Source of the DNA: Amanita rubescens
Lineage: Eukaryota > Basidiomycota > Agaricomycetes > Agaricales > Amanitaceae
Reading direction: 5' to 3'
Length of the DNA stretch: 64,000 bases
Assembly (NCBI GenBank): GCA_015039365.1
Contig: WION01000110.1
Coordinates: 1-64,000 of the forward strand
The first letter of the stretch is position 1. Each line of letters begins with the position of its first letter. Both the position numbers and the translations under genes were made by a program. The notes below the pieces were generated by a model. The model was not told where the DNA came from. It worked only from the letters and a program-made list of their open reading frames with translations, and ran no database searches. This document shows, piece after piece, positions 53,390-64,000 of the stretch.

Positions 53390-54820
53390 TTCAACACCCC
53401 TACTTGGATAAAAGGGACTGTTGATGCTCTACCGGAAAACTTAAGACCGAGAACTCTCCTTCCCACACCGACAACTACAAAAGGCAAAAAGAAAGCAAAC
53501 TTTGGCCTAAACGATAGTGAATCCGAGAAAGAAGGAGATACAGATCAAGAACCCGATCTATCCCTTGATTTTCTCAGTGACCTTTCAGTTGGAACGACAC
53601 CAACACCTGCCCAACAACCGACCAATCCCGAATCAGGTCCTTCGAACCCTAAAGAAGAAAAGGAAGAAGACCCGTTTGACTCTGACAGAATCGAAGTAGA
53701 CGAACCTAAACCCGACCCAACTCCACCACGTAGAGATCCATCACCCCCACCATCACCAAGAATGTCTGGAGGAAGTACAGACCCTATACCCAATCCACGA
53801 ACCCCTAGTCTCATCGGAGATCTTCCTGAATTCAAAGGGAAGCGAAAGGATGCCAATACATTCATAGAAGACATTGAAATCTTCTTTGACATGAATCCTG
53901 AGCGGATGAATACCGACCGCTTAAAAATCCTTGCCGCCCTGAATAAAATCTCAGATGGAGCTAGACAGTGGAAAAAGAATAAATTAGCAGAACTACGAAA
54001 ATCTCGCGCCACCACCGAAGGAGGCATCACGAGACCTGCTTTATTCGATGATTGGGAAGCATTTAAACTGTCATTCTTGACAGATTGGGGAGAAGTTGAT
54101 CCAAGTGGAAATGCATACACGAAAATTCTCAATCTACAGAACAGATCGTCTATGAAAGGAAAGAAACAGATGACCCTACCTAATTACGTAAATCAGTTCA
54201 AGGAACAAATCACGAAAGCCGGAATCGAAGGAGAAGCAGCATTCCATATGTTCAGAAAAGGACTTACAGCACCAGAGTTCGAAAAAGCAATGCTCATGAA
54301 CCCAAAAACATTACAAGACTGGTATGACATCGCTATCAAACTCGACAATATCCGAACCCGTTCATATGCCTATTCACCTCGATCTGGAAATGGTCATTCA
54401 TCATCCTCCCACAACGACGAATCTTGGGCAATGCAGATTGATCACAAATATCTGGAAAAAGATGAAGATCCAGAATTGGAACTCATGATCAGATCTATGT
54501 CCAAAGAAGAAAGAGAACGCTATATTAAAGAAGGTTTATGTTTCATCTGCGGAATCAAAGGACACATGTCAGGGCAATGCCCAAAGAAGAAAAGAAACAA
54601 AGGGAAAGGCCGATTTAAAGGAGGAAAGAAGAGAGGATTCACGCCCAAACGTCACATTCGAGCCACATCAGATGATGGTGACGGAAATTGGGAAGAAGAA
54701 GAAGTCCGAGAGTCTAAACCAAATTACACCAAGAACATCCGAGCGCTGATGAAAGGGATGTCAATCGACGAAAAGAATGATCTATTACTATCTCTTGCCG
54801 ATGATAACGAGGATTTTTAA
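53390..54820 (+). pseudogene. G2 Gag, 5'-truncated
   Basis: The frame is open from the junction to TAA at 54818-54820; an internal ATG lies at 53762. The sequence starts with TWIKGTVDALPEN, matching G1 upstream of its first assigned residue. Acidic Pro-rich region, Gag helices (NTFIEDIEIFFDMNPERMNTD) and CCHC knuckle (CFICGIKGHMSGQC). The basic and acidic tail resembles G1. Confidence 0.88.
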
Positions 54821-57800
54821 CAGTGGGACTCATGACAGTGGATGAAGTTCCAGAAACATCAGATCCAACTCTCGATATATCTTATGTAACAGTACAATCT
54901 ATTTCGAAATGAAGATTATCTGTCCCTATCAAAGTTGAAACTGAAAACGACACTGAAAACCTCATTGCCCTTATCGACTGCGGAGCCGAAGGGATATTCA
55001 TTGACAAAAGGATAGCACACAAATGGAGAAAACGAAAAACTCCACGACCAATCAGAGTTTACAACGTTGATGGCACCATAAACAAAGAAGGAGAAATTGA
55101 TGAACAATGTCTAATCACCTTCGAAATGAACGGAAAACGCATGACCGAATGGTTTTACGTATCAGCAATAGGAAAACAAACGATTATACTGGGGCTTCCT
55201 TGGCTAGAGAAGCATAACCCTGACGTAAATTGGAAAGAAAAGACTCTAGAGTTCCGAAACTCTGAACAGGACAAGATCAAGGCATCACTTCAGAGCATCT
55301 GTCAACAGATTGACAGAATGGCTATGCCTGAATGGGAAGAAGATCTCGTCATCAGATATTTGATGTCACACAAAGGATCACAGACGACAGATCACGGATG
55401 GAACGAGCATACATTTGAGGATATAGGAAGCTGGTCAGAAGACGAATACGACCAAGTAACTATCGCACGATATACACCAGCTCAACAAATGGAACACAAA
55501 TACCATCAAACAGAGGAGGTTTACACGCTCCCTCCTGAATACTCGGCATGGAAAGATGTATTCGAGAAAAAAGCAAGTGAACGATTCCCAGAAAGCCGAT
55601 CCTGGGATCACCAGATAGAACTTCGCGATGATTTCATACCAAAAAGAGGAAAAATCTATCCCTTATCTCCAAAACAGCAGAACACACTGGACGAATGGAT
55701 TAAAGAACACGTCGAAAAAGGCTACATCAGACCATCGAAATCACCGCAGGCATCACCTTTCTTCTTTGTAGAAAAGAAAGAAGCACAAAAATTACGACCC
55801 TGCCAAGATTATCGATATTTGAACAAATATACTAAACCAAACGCATATCCACTACCTCTTATCTCCGATCTTATGATCAAACTCAAAGATTCAGAATATT
55901 TTACGAAACTGGATATCCGATGGGGATATAATAACGTTCAAATCAAAGAATCTGACAGATGGAAAGCCGCCTTTATCACCAATTGAGGTTTATTTGAACC
56001 TAACGTCATGTTCTTTGGATTACGAAATTCACCAGCAACGTTTCAAGCTATGATGGACGATTATTTCAGGGATTTTACAGAAAAAGGATGGCTCGTCATC
56101 TACATGGATGACATGCTAATACACGCGCGCACTAAAGAAGAACTCGAGATTCGAACAAAACAAGTACTTGAACGATTACAGAAACACGATCTTTACCTCA
56201 AGCTTGAAAAGTGTAAATTCGCTGCCAAAGAAGTTGATTTTCTAGGCACCGTCATATCAAAAAATACAATAAAAATGGACCCGATCAAACTTGCCGGAAT
56301 CAGGGACTGGCCAACCCCTACTACCGTTAAACAAGTTAGATCCTTTTTAGGATTCGGAAATTACTATCGAAGGTTTATTTTCGGATTCGCCCACCTTGCA
56401 CGACCCCTGCACGACCTAACGAAGAAAAACAAATTATGGACATGGACCGCAGAATGCCAAGTCGCATTTGACCTATTGAAAGAACGCTTCACATCCGCAC
56501 CTGTCTTAATGATGCCCGATGTTAACAAACCTTTTATTCTACAAACGGACGCATCAGACCGCGCTATAGGAGCAGTTCTCATGCAGAAAGATGACAATGG
56601 CGACTTACACCCATGCGGATACCTATCCCACGCTTTAACGCCAACTGAAACACGATGGCAAATCTACGACCGAGAGTTATTCGCCATTTACTATGCTCTT
56701 TACAACGAATGGAGATACCTACTTGAAGGAGCAGAACACCCTGTCACTATTCATTGCGACCACAAGAACCTACTCTACTATCGAGAACCACAACGTCTTA
56801 CGAACCGCCAAGCACGATGGTGGAACGACTTGTCTCGATTTAATATTAAACTAACCCACGTCCCCGGAGCAAAATTAATAATAGCGGATGCCCTATCCCG
56901 CCGACCCGACCACATGACAAAAGACGAACCAGAAGAGTTAATAACGATGCTCCCAAAAGAACTCTTTGTTCGCACAATCGCCGAAGATCTCCGTGACAGA
57001 GCAATAGAAATAACTGTCAAAGACGAATTTGCTCAATCAATCAAGAAGTGTCTAAAAGAAAAAGGAATGCCACCTTTACGCACTGCCCTTTCTGATTGGA
57101 CCCTTGACGATGAATTAATCCTGTACAAAGGGAAATCCTTTATTCCCCCTGACGCCGATCTTCGCCAAGATATTATTAGAGATTTTCATGAATCACCAAC
57201 AAGCGGACACCCCGGTTTCTTCAAAACACTCGCCTTATTAAAAGAATATTACTGGTGGCCATTGATGTCAAAAATGGTTAAACAGTTTATTGACGGATGC
57301 ACGGCATGTCAACAAATGAAATCAAATACACACCCTACTGCCGCACCTCTGATGCCAATCAAGTCTCACGCACACCGACCTTTCCAACAAATAACTATGG
57401 ATTTCATAACCGATTTACCCACAAGTAACGGTTTTGATTCTATCTTTATCGTGGTCGATCAAGGACTTACAAAGGGAGTAATTCTCATGCCTTGTAACAA
57501 AACTATCACCGCCGACGAAACCGCCGACCTCTATATTCGGAATGTATTCAAAAACTTCGGTTTACCCGACATTATGATCTCCGATCGAGGACCACAGTTC
57601 GCATCACATGTCTTTAACGGCATAATGGACTCATTAAAGATCAAACACAAAATGAGTACCGCCTTCCATCCACAGACTGATGGACAAACGGAGCGATATA
57701 ACGCCGAATTAGAAGCTTATCTCCGAATATTCTGTGCCTATGAACCAGATACTTGGAACAAGATGATACCAATAGCACAATTCGCGCATAATTCACGCAC

Positions 57801-58428
57801 TCATGAAGCATTGAAACAATCGCCCTTTCAATTGATGTATGGAACATCCCCGGTTGCACTTCCCCTTGTCTCAAATAAGACAAATACACCAACCGCCGAT
57901 AACCGCATCAACTCCTTGTTCCGCGCACGAGAAGAAGCACTCGCCGCACATGATCTAGCACGAGCTAAGATGATGGAGAGAACAACGAGAAAGACTAAAC
58001 CGTTCAAAGTCAATGACAAAGTATGGTTAGAGTCTAGGAACCTGAAGATTCCTTATCAGAGCAGAAAGCTCGCACCTAAACGAGAAGGTCCCTTTTCCAT
58101 TAAAGAAGTCTTAGGACCAGTGACATATCGTCTCACGTTACCAAGACAATGGAAAATTCATAACGTATTCCACGCCACCTTACTAACGCCGTTCAAAGAA
58201 ACTTCCTTTCATGGAACAACGGAAACGAGGCCCCCTCCCGATCTGATCGAAGGAGAACAAGAATACGAAGTAGAAGCACTGCTTGCACATCGCAAGTTTA
58301 GAGGGAAATTACAATTTCTTGTAAAGTGGAAAGGCTATGACACCAGCGAAAACACATGGGAACCAGAAAATAACTTGACGCATATGGAAGACCTCCTTCT
58401 AGAATATAAAAGACGAAGGAAACTCTGA
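54818..58428 (+). pseudogene. G2 Pol with chromodomain, two in-frame TGA
   Basis: Pol continues in the -1 frame from gag at GATTTTTAACAGTGGGAC, closely matching G1. TGA codons lie at 54910-54912 (before the protease) and 55984-55986 (in the reverse transcriptase, where G3 has CGA). The protease reads IDCGAEG, with Cys for the usual Ser. YMDD is present (about residue 32 from ATG 56008). RNase H, H-H-C-C finger (HESPTSGHPG, CTACQQM), integrase core (SDRGPQF, GQTERYN) and chromodomain (EYEVEALLAHRK, FLVKWKGYDTSENTWEP) follow. Not functional as it stands. Confidence 0.93.
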
Positions 58429-58460
58429 GATGTCATTCACATACCAAGTTACTATGCAGA

Positions 58461-59003
58461 ATGGAAACGACACCACCGACGCCGTTCAGCACTTCCCCTG
58501 GTCCGAATTCTATGCTGGAGAGACCACCGACACCCGATTCACCACTTCCGCTGGACCCCACCGACCTCGACTCGTTCTTCATACCACCGACACCGACGAA
58601 GAAGACGCTGACCCGAACGACTTCGTTGATGTTTCCCACAGATCTCCCGATCAAACCTCGTCTCAGACGATCCCGGTCACTCCCACCGAAACCCAGGAAA
58701 CCCACCACGGAACATCAGAAACTCTGGCTGTACCTGGACAAATTACGGAAGATCGCAATAGCCGACCGATCCCACCTAGAAACGCTGAAGACATTAGCGT
58801 TACCCTACATAGAGAGACGGCACTTACCGGTCACGCTTCGACTCAATCTCATAACGAATCTATTCGAGGCAACGACCAGAGTCACGGTACAGATGGGACT
58901 AACCGCGATATGGCTGGCTCCATCATACGAACCACCCCCGATCTCTATCTCAGTTATCACGGAACTACTACTTACACCAAGGTTAGAGACCGCGTCACTC
59001 TGA
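58461..59003 (+). CDS. G2 ORF4 candidate, +1-frame overlap of ORF3
   Basis: 180 residues, starting 31 bases after the ORF3 ATG in the +1 frame, as in G1. Starts METTPPTP, Pro/Thr-rich, then a basic RRSRSLPPKPRKP stretch and a helix-prone region (LYLDKLRKIAIADRSHLETL; VQMGLTAIW). Resemblance to the G1 overlap is weak and by eye. Confidence 0.35.
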   Translation: METTPPTPFSTSPGPNSMLERPPTPDSPLPLDPTDLDSFFIPPTPTKKTLTRTTSLMFPTDLPIKPRLRRSRSLPPKPRKPTTEHQKLWLYLDKLRKIAIADRSHLETLKTLALPYIERRHLPVTLRLNLITNLFEATTRVTVQMGLTAIWLAPSYEPPPISISVITELLLTPRLETASL

Positions 59004-59616
59004 TCTGTAACGCCGCTAGATTACAGGTCGACATCTTTGACCAAGAAAGGATAGCTCGAGTCTGGCGACTCCTCATGGATTTCCGAACCGCCACCACCCT
59101 TGCCGGTCAAGCCCGAGATCAATATAACTATCACTGTGCCGACCTGATCGAAACGTTTGTGAACGTTACGTCATTATACTGGGAAGACATTCATCCGAAA
59201 GGAGGAAATCTAGATCAACTGGCGATAGATCTATTACGACGACTTCTCACAGCTGACATCGAGCGCTATATCATCCTTGCTATAGAAAGCATCGACGATC
59301 AAAGGTTTGGACTAAAAATACAGCCTCACGATCAGAATAACCGCATCGCTGTCAACCATTGGTTTCGCGCTACCGAAGCTACACCCGACCGACACCGAGC
59401 AACTAGATGCATTATGGAAACAGATCGTAAATCAAGAGAAATCTGGTGCCTCACCGGAAAGATCCGAGATCTCTTGTCCAGTATCCAAGGAGACACGGAA
59501 TGGACCACAGCCGAATTCGCAGATGGAGTTCCCCTGCATCAACTCACTAGCGACCACATTGCGCAGATCAATAATGCGATCAGCGATCTCGATCTTCATC
59601 GCCGAATCCGTACAAC

Positions 59617-60715
59617 TAGTGTTTCCATTTCCAGTCTCTCAGGACCGAAAAAGACCGGAACTGGACCGGACCAGGACCGATTTGGACCGGACTGCAGTCT
59701 CAGGTCTTAGGAGGTCCAAGGGCAGTCCAGTTCCGGTCTTTTTAAATTTTTAAAATCAAAAAAACCGCAAAAGACCGGTCTAGACCGGTCCTAGACCGCT
59801 AATTGTCACATGTGACCAACACAGTCATGTTCTCCTATATTTTAGCTTTTTTTTGAGTATTGAAACATAAAAAACGGTTGAGATTTGAGTTCACAGTAGT
59901 AAAGTTTGTCTAAAGTTATATATAACATGTGAATTTTGAAAACATCTGTTGTTGCAACACTCCAGGTAAGGTATTCTGAAATTAACTAATCTAGGTATGC
60001 TCTAGTACATCCAATGGAACATAATTGAACAGTGGGAGGGTGAGGGTCAGCAACACTGGGCTTCATTCTCTCTTTGGTGATCTCTTTGGCAATCTCTTTG
60101 GCAATGTTTGGCAGTCTCCTGGCATCATTAAAAATGGTTTAATGTGGCTTATCTGGAGTGCAACTGGGTGTGAGATGATGTGAGGGGGTGGAGTGGGGTC
60201 TAATGGGACAAGCTGAGCAGTGGGAGGGTGAGGGTCAGCAACACTGGGCTTCATTCTCTCTTTGGTGATCTCTTTGGCAATCTCTTTGGCAATGTTTGGC
60301 AGTCTCCTGGCATCATCAAAAATGGTTTTATGTGTCTCATCTGAGTGCAGCTGGGTGTGAGAGGGTGTGAGAGGGTGAGGGTTAGGAACATATTGATATT
60401 TATGAAGTTTTGTAGTTTTAAATTGTTGTATGGGAGACATAGGGACATAGAAACTAATGTAAGGATTAGTCTAGACCAGTCCAAGACCAGTCCAGACCAG
60501 TCCAGACCAGTCCAGACCAGTCCAAGACCGGTCCAGACCAGGACCAGTCCAGGACTGGTCTTAACCAGTCTTTTTTTTAAATTAAGACCGGTCTTGCGGT
60601 CTTAAGCGGTCCGGTTCCGGTCTTTTTGATATCAGGGACACCGTGAGACCGGTCCGGTTTCGGTCTTTCCAAAAAAGGAAAAAAAAACCGGACCGGACCG
60701 GACCTTGAATCACTA
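59617..60715 (+). mobile_element. hAT-type non-autonomous element 2
   Basis: 1099 bp with ends TAGTGTTTCC and the inverse of TAGTGATTCAAGGTCCGG, and a perfect 8-bp duplication CGTACAAC (59609-59616 and 60716-60723). GACCGG-rich subterminal repeats, a GACCAGTCCA array (about 60475-60560), and a direct duplication of about 110 bp with a 188-bp period (from 60030 and 60218). No transposase. It is related to element 1 by its TAGTG ends and CCGGT repeats. Confidence 0.9.
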
Positions 60716-61325
60716 CGTACAACAGGCGATCTCATTGAGGAAGAACCGAAACGAGATAAGAAGGCTCCTCCTCCTCCTCGATCCGCATCACCCCCAACCA
60801 CCACCATTATTCGCCACGGAGTCTGGAATATTCCTGTCCCCACTACTCGACGAAACAACACTCCGCCTTCTCGACGACCTACGACCCGCAGTATGACCAA
60901 TGCCGCCAATCAACGCCCCCATCGTTACAACCGCTGCATCCACTGCCGAGGTAAACATGCCTCTGAGGATCACCATCTCGCTACTACAATTCCTCCTGTG
61001 TCTACTCTACCTACACGCGCTCCCACGCGCCGACGCGATCCGACGCCCGATCCTCCCGCTAAGAAGAAAGGACGTTCTCGAAATGCCGCCAATACCCCCG
61101 CTTCCACTAGCCGCTGCCCTCATCAGCCGAAGAAGAAGGGAAAGAAGAAGGCACACCACGCGTCACAGTGTCAGGCATGCGTCAATGGACGACAGTGCGA
61201 CAGAGCTGACGACGATGCCTGCGACCTTTACGGCGACTACGGCTATCAGCACGACGACGACGCCACGCACAACATGAACACCTGAACGTTTTGTTGTTGC
61301 GGTCAACAACGTAGGGGAGAGCTAG

Positions 61326-61776
61326 TGTTACAACACGGTACGGACTCCCGCATTATGCTTACATGATACGTCGGACATGTTTATTTTCTTTATGCATACC
61401 TTACTCGCCGTTCCCCTTATGCTCGATTCATACGGACTAACTCGTTTCCTTTTATATACCATCCTTGTTCCACATATGATGCCGCCCTTGTACTTACTTT
61501 CGTACCTACCATTATTCATTAATTAGTACGTCTCATTGTACTTGCTAGTATAAATACCGCATGTATTCTAGAGTCGAACCCTAAGTTCGACTTAGCTGTT
61601 TATTGTCGTCTGGCAATATAACTTTACTCTTAACTCATCTACCACAATCGTCCTCAGATACTAAGTCAACGTCTTGACTTAGTATTGAACTTATAATCTT
61701 AACGTTTGACTTAAGACTTGTAATCGTGACTAGAGTTGCCGCTGCAACTTAGGTTGAGATTAACGAGTTCGTAACA
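61326..61776 (+). repeat. G2 3' LTR
   Basis: 451 bp, TGTTACAACACGG to TTCGTAACA. TATAAATA at 61549 and, 33 bases on, TAAGTTCGACTTA at 61582, the same segment that G1 pairs with its primer site. The hairpin GTTGTTG-CGGT-CAACAAC (61293-61310) and purine tract GTAGGGGAGAG precede it. Confidence 0.92.
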
Positions 61777-62492
61777 GTACAAAGTCTTAAAGATAAACTT
61801 CCTACTAAAGGAAAAGGCAAAGGAACTGCTAAAAAACCTGTAGAACCTACTTGAAGATCTGAAAGATTTCGAAAACTGGTTATACAGAAAGACAATGCTT
61901 ATGGTAATAAAACACCATTAGAAATTGAAAAAGAAATTACAGAAGAACAAGATGTTGTTCGTGAATTGATTCAAGATCTTAAAGAAAAAGATAAATCTGA
62001 TCCAAGACTTGATGTTACAATCAGATATTCTCTCAGATCTAGAATAGGACAACACATTGATAAAGTTAAATTACTTTATTCAACATTACACAATGCTCAA
62101 ATTAATGAAATGTCAAGTCTCATTAAAGAGCAAGGTAATGGTTTTCTGAATTACTTACTCGCACAAGCAATTCCTGCCATTAATATTTCAAGAGATAATA
62201 TCAGAGAATATCAATACAAAGATATTCAAAAAGTCAAAATTGCTGATCCCAAATCTTATGAACAATGGGAGATAGCAATGAATGATGAAATGAAATCATT
62301 GAATGATAGAAAAATCTGGGAGCTTGCAGAATTACCTCATAATCGTACACCTATTCAATGTAGATGGGTATACGATATTAAATCTGACGGTCGAAAAAAG
62401 GCTCGACTTGTCGCCAAAGGATTTTCTCAAAGACCTGGACTTGACTATGATGAAACGTTTTCGCCAGTGGCAAGATATGAAATGATTCGCCT
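61777..62492 (+). pseudogene. Copia-1 copy C, pol fragment
   Basis: Matches Copia-1 pol from the linker before reverse transcriptase to SPVARYE. It has a 3-base addition and a CGA-to-TGA change near its start (copy A reads ACTCGAAGATCT). It ends inside the reverse transcriptase, joined directly to an LTR. Confidence 0.9.
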
Positions 62493-63197
62493 TGTTGAAC
62501 TTATAATATACAATATACATACAGTATATAGTAAATATAAGTGATATCATTAGTTTACACTAACTAATGTAATAACGCTCAGTTACTTACTCGTCTCTCA
62601 ACCAATCATAATAGTGGATGATTGAGTGTGAGATAATATATTGACATGAGAATATATTCGACATATTCTCATACTCATCTACCAATCATAATAGTGGATG
62701 ATTGATGATGAGAACATATTCTGACATGAGAATATCCTAGCGATATTCTCATGAGATCATCCAATCATAATAGTGGAACTATTGATGATGTGAATATATG
62801 TTGACATGAGAATAGAAGACATATATACGTTATGGTTATCAACCTATCACATTGAAGATTGATAATGTGATAAGTCAGTCAATATAATTGATGAGTCAAG
62901 TGCTGCGCAAAGCTATGCATTGCTGTACAATAGCTGTGCATTGCTGTGGAATGACGCCTTATGAGTCAAATACCTTTGACTCATACTGATAAGACTCTTT
63001 GTACTTATTTGTAGTTTAGTAGTATATAAACTGTACTCTAATAGCGTCAATCCTTATCCTATTATCCTCTCTACTGTCTACTGTTGAGCCCCAGCTCCAG
63101 TAAGCTCTTAACAACTCCACACCACACTCGGTAAGTGGTACATTCCATGTACTAGACTGCGCTGCTCGCTAGGGACTTGTTACCCCTAGTTTCAACA
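62493..63197 (+). repeat. Copia-1 copy D, 5' LTR
   Basis: 705 bp, TGTTGAAC to TTTCAACA. It is joined on the left to truncated pol of copy C and followed by a primer site, so it acts as the 5' LTR of D. Confidence 0.92.
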
Positions 63198-63223
63198 GGT
63201 TATGGGCCCCGAAACCAGACGCC
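63198..63223 (+). other. Copia-1 copy D primer binding site
   Basis: Same iMet-type site as at 212-237. Confidence 0.8.
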
Positions 63224-63951
63224 TTTGGCGCTATTGGTTGTGAAGCCAAGCGACGCACACTCTCAAGTCATTGACGGAGAGAAAAGGTAAAACAAAGGTA
63301 ACTGGGCGAGGCGCCCAGTGTGGTTTTCATTTTCTTGTTAGATTAGTCACCGCACTTGGCTAACCCTTCTGGGAAGTGAGGGATAGACTCAGAGTCATCT
63401 GCTTACCTGGATTGTATATGCCCGGACCCAGGGCTAAGGGGACCCCGTTAATTACTCAGCGGTCTAAATTACGAGTATCCCTGTACAAGGGACAGTCTTG
63501 GATGACATTAAAAACTGGCCTAGATCGCCTTAAAAATCTCGCAGTGGACCATTACTGCGTCAATAGAAATTGGCTCACTTGTGAAGTGTGAACTTCACCG
63601 GTTATTACCTACCGTATAAAAGGGTGACGTCCCACACTGTATTCCGCTTGGGCAGTGTGATGTGATTGGACGTATTGAACCACGCTATACCATCATCAGG
63701 ATTTTCGATCCTGTAAAATACCTAATATATGTACAAGTAATAATAGATTCTAGTATAAGGGGTGAGATGAGGTCACATTGTGGACCGTACACTCTGCCTA
63801 TCGAGAATGCGCCCTTAGGGACTTCTCTAGATTAGGAATACACTCAGCTGTAACCCAGCGGTGTCTAGATTAATTCTTAATACTTGTACATACACGTCTA
63901 GTGGGGGATTGAGACCCCATAGACCATCTAAGTGATGGACTTATCTCATGT
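63224..63951 (+). other. Copia-1 copy D leader (partial)
   Basis: Close to copy A leader until CTCATG at about 63951, then unrelated sequence to the window end, so D is broken there or carries another insertion. The last 49 bases were not recognised. Confidence 0.82.
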
Positions 63952-64000
63952 ATTCGTTAGGGACAAAGTCTTGTGTTTCGGATGCTATCCAACGTTCTGT

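Larger units (their letters stand above)
58430..61285 (+). pseudogene. G2 ORF3, third gene after pol, split by hAT element 2
   Basis: ATG one base after the pol TGA (TGAGATG). The parts 58430-59616 and 60724-61285 are in one frame if the hAT element and one target copy are ignored, giving 582 residues against 584 in G1. Shared features: PHRPRLVLH near the acidic N-terminus, RVWRLLMDFRTA, YNYHCADLIE, IDLLRRLLTADIE, DLDLH, and an acidic tail (YQHDDDATHNMNT). The C-terminal part is basic and has Cys/His groups (CIHCRGKHASEDH; CQACVNGRQC) not seen in G1, which could bind metal or nucleic acid. Function unknown. ORF3 length is conserved, which argues it is a real gene of this lineage. Confidence 0.78.
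53390..61776 (+). mobile_element. Chromovirus G2 (Ty3/Gypsy), 5'-truncated
   Basis: Same family as G1 on the plus strand: gag from inside, pol with chromodomain, ORF3 (split by hAT element 2) and the 3' LTR at 61326-61776. The 5' LTR, leader and gag start were lost at a junction with B' leader. The right flank is Copia-1 pol (copy C), so G2 had inserted there. Confidence 0.92.

Noticed and set aside
60900..61277. Alternative-frame ORF with a hydrophobic stretch over G2 ORF3, as an Env-like protein
   Set aside because: It is in a different relative frame from any overlap ORF in G1, and nothing supports expression.

Overview
This 64 kb window is a nested transposable-element block from what looks like a filamentous fungal nuclear genome. 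No convincing host gene, tRNA or rRNA was found. The evidence for a fungus is the mix of element types: chromodomain-bearing Ty3/Gypsy elements (chromoviruses) that look self-primed, Copia elements primed by an internal fragment of initiator Met-tRNA, and small hAT-type elements with 8-bp target duplications. A basidiomycete is my guess, but the sequence does not prove it.

Layout, left to right. (1) 1-12207: Copia-1 copy A. It has a partial 5' LTR, an iMet-type primer site, a 1.2 kb leader, an extra ORF1 upstream of gag (split by a gag-only LTR element, 2431-5056), an intact 1990-aa gag-pol and a 3' LTR. (2) 12208-23174: Copia-1 copy B. It joins A's 3' LTR directly, without a primer site. A solo LTR sits in its leader, ORF1 is intact, and gag-pol is split by a hAT-type element (16650-17496) and a solo LTR (17508-17937). 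(3) 23175-26242: AT-rich non-coding DNA holding a 2.5 kb CACTA-like inverted-repeat element. (4) 26243-35204: an older Copia-2 on the minus strand, broken by chromovirus G3 (26645-33234), a Copia-1 solo LTR (34278-34982) and copy B'. (5) 35205-53389: copy B', the near-perfect reverse complement of B including its nested insertions, with chromovirus G1 (44907-53198) in its leader. (6) 53390-61776: chromovirus G2, 5'-truncated, with a second hAT-type element (59617-60715). (7) 61777-64000: a Copia-1 pol fragment (C), then the LTR, primer site and leader of another copy (D).

How the parts work together. Copy A gag-pol is the only complete Copia machinery. G1 has an intact pol, but its gag start is unclear. 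G3 has identical LTRs but a TGA before the chromodomain. The gag-only element and copies B/B' would need enzymes supplied in trans. The most unusual features are: (i) a third ORF of about 580 aa directly after pol in both G1 and G2, overlapped by a +1-frame ORF at the same place; (ii) a 437-aa ORF1 upstream of gag in Copia-1, with a Cys/His cluster and a start-stop mini-ORF at its start; (iii) LTR transcript 5' ends complementary to the primer site in G1 and G3, the Tf1-like self-priming arrangement. The in-frame stops I could locate in the coding regions are all TGA, as expected from CGA-to-TGA change in silenced, methylated repeats.
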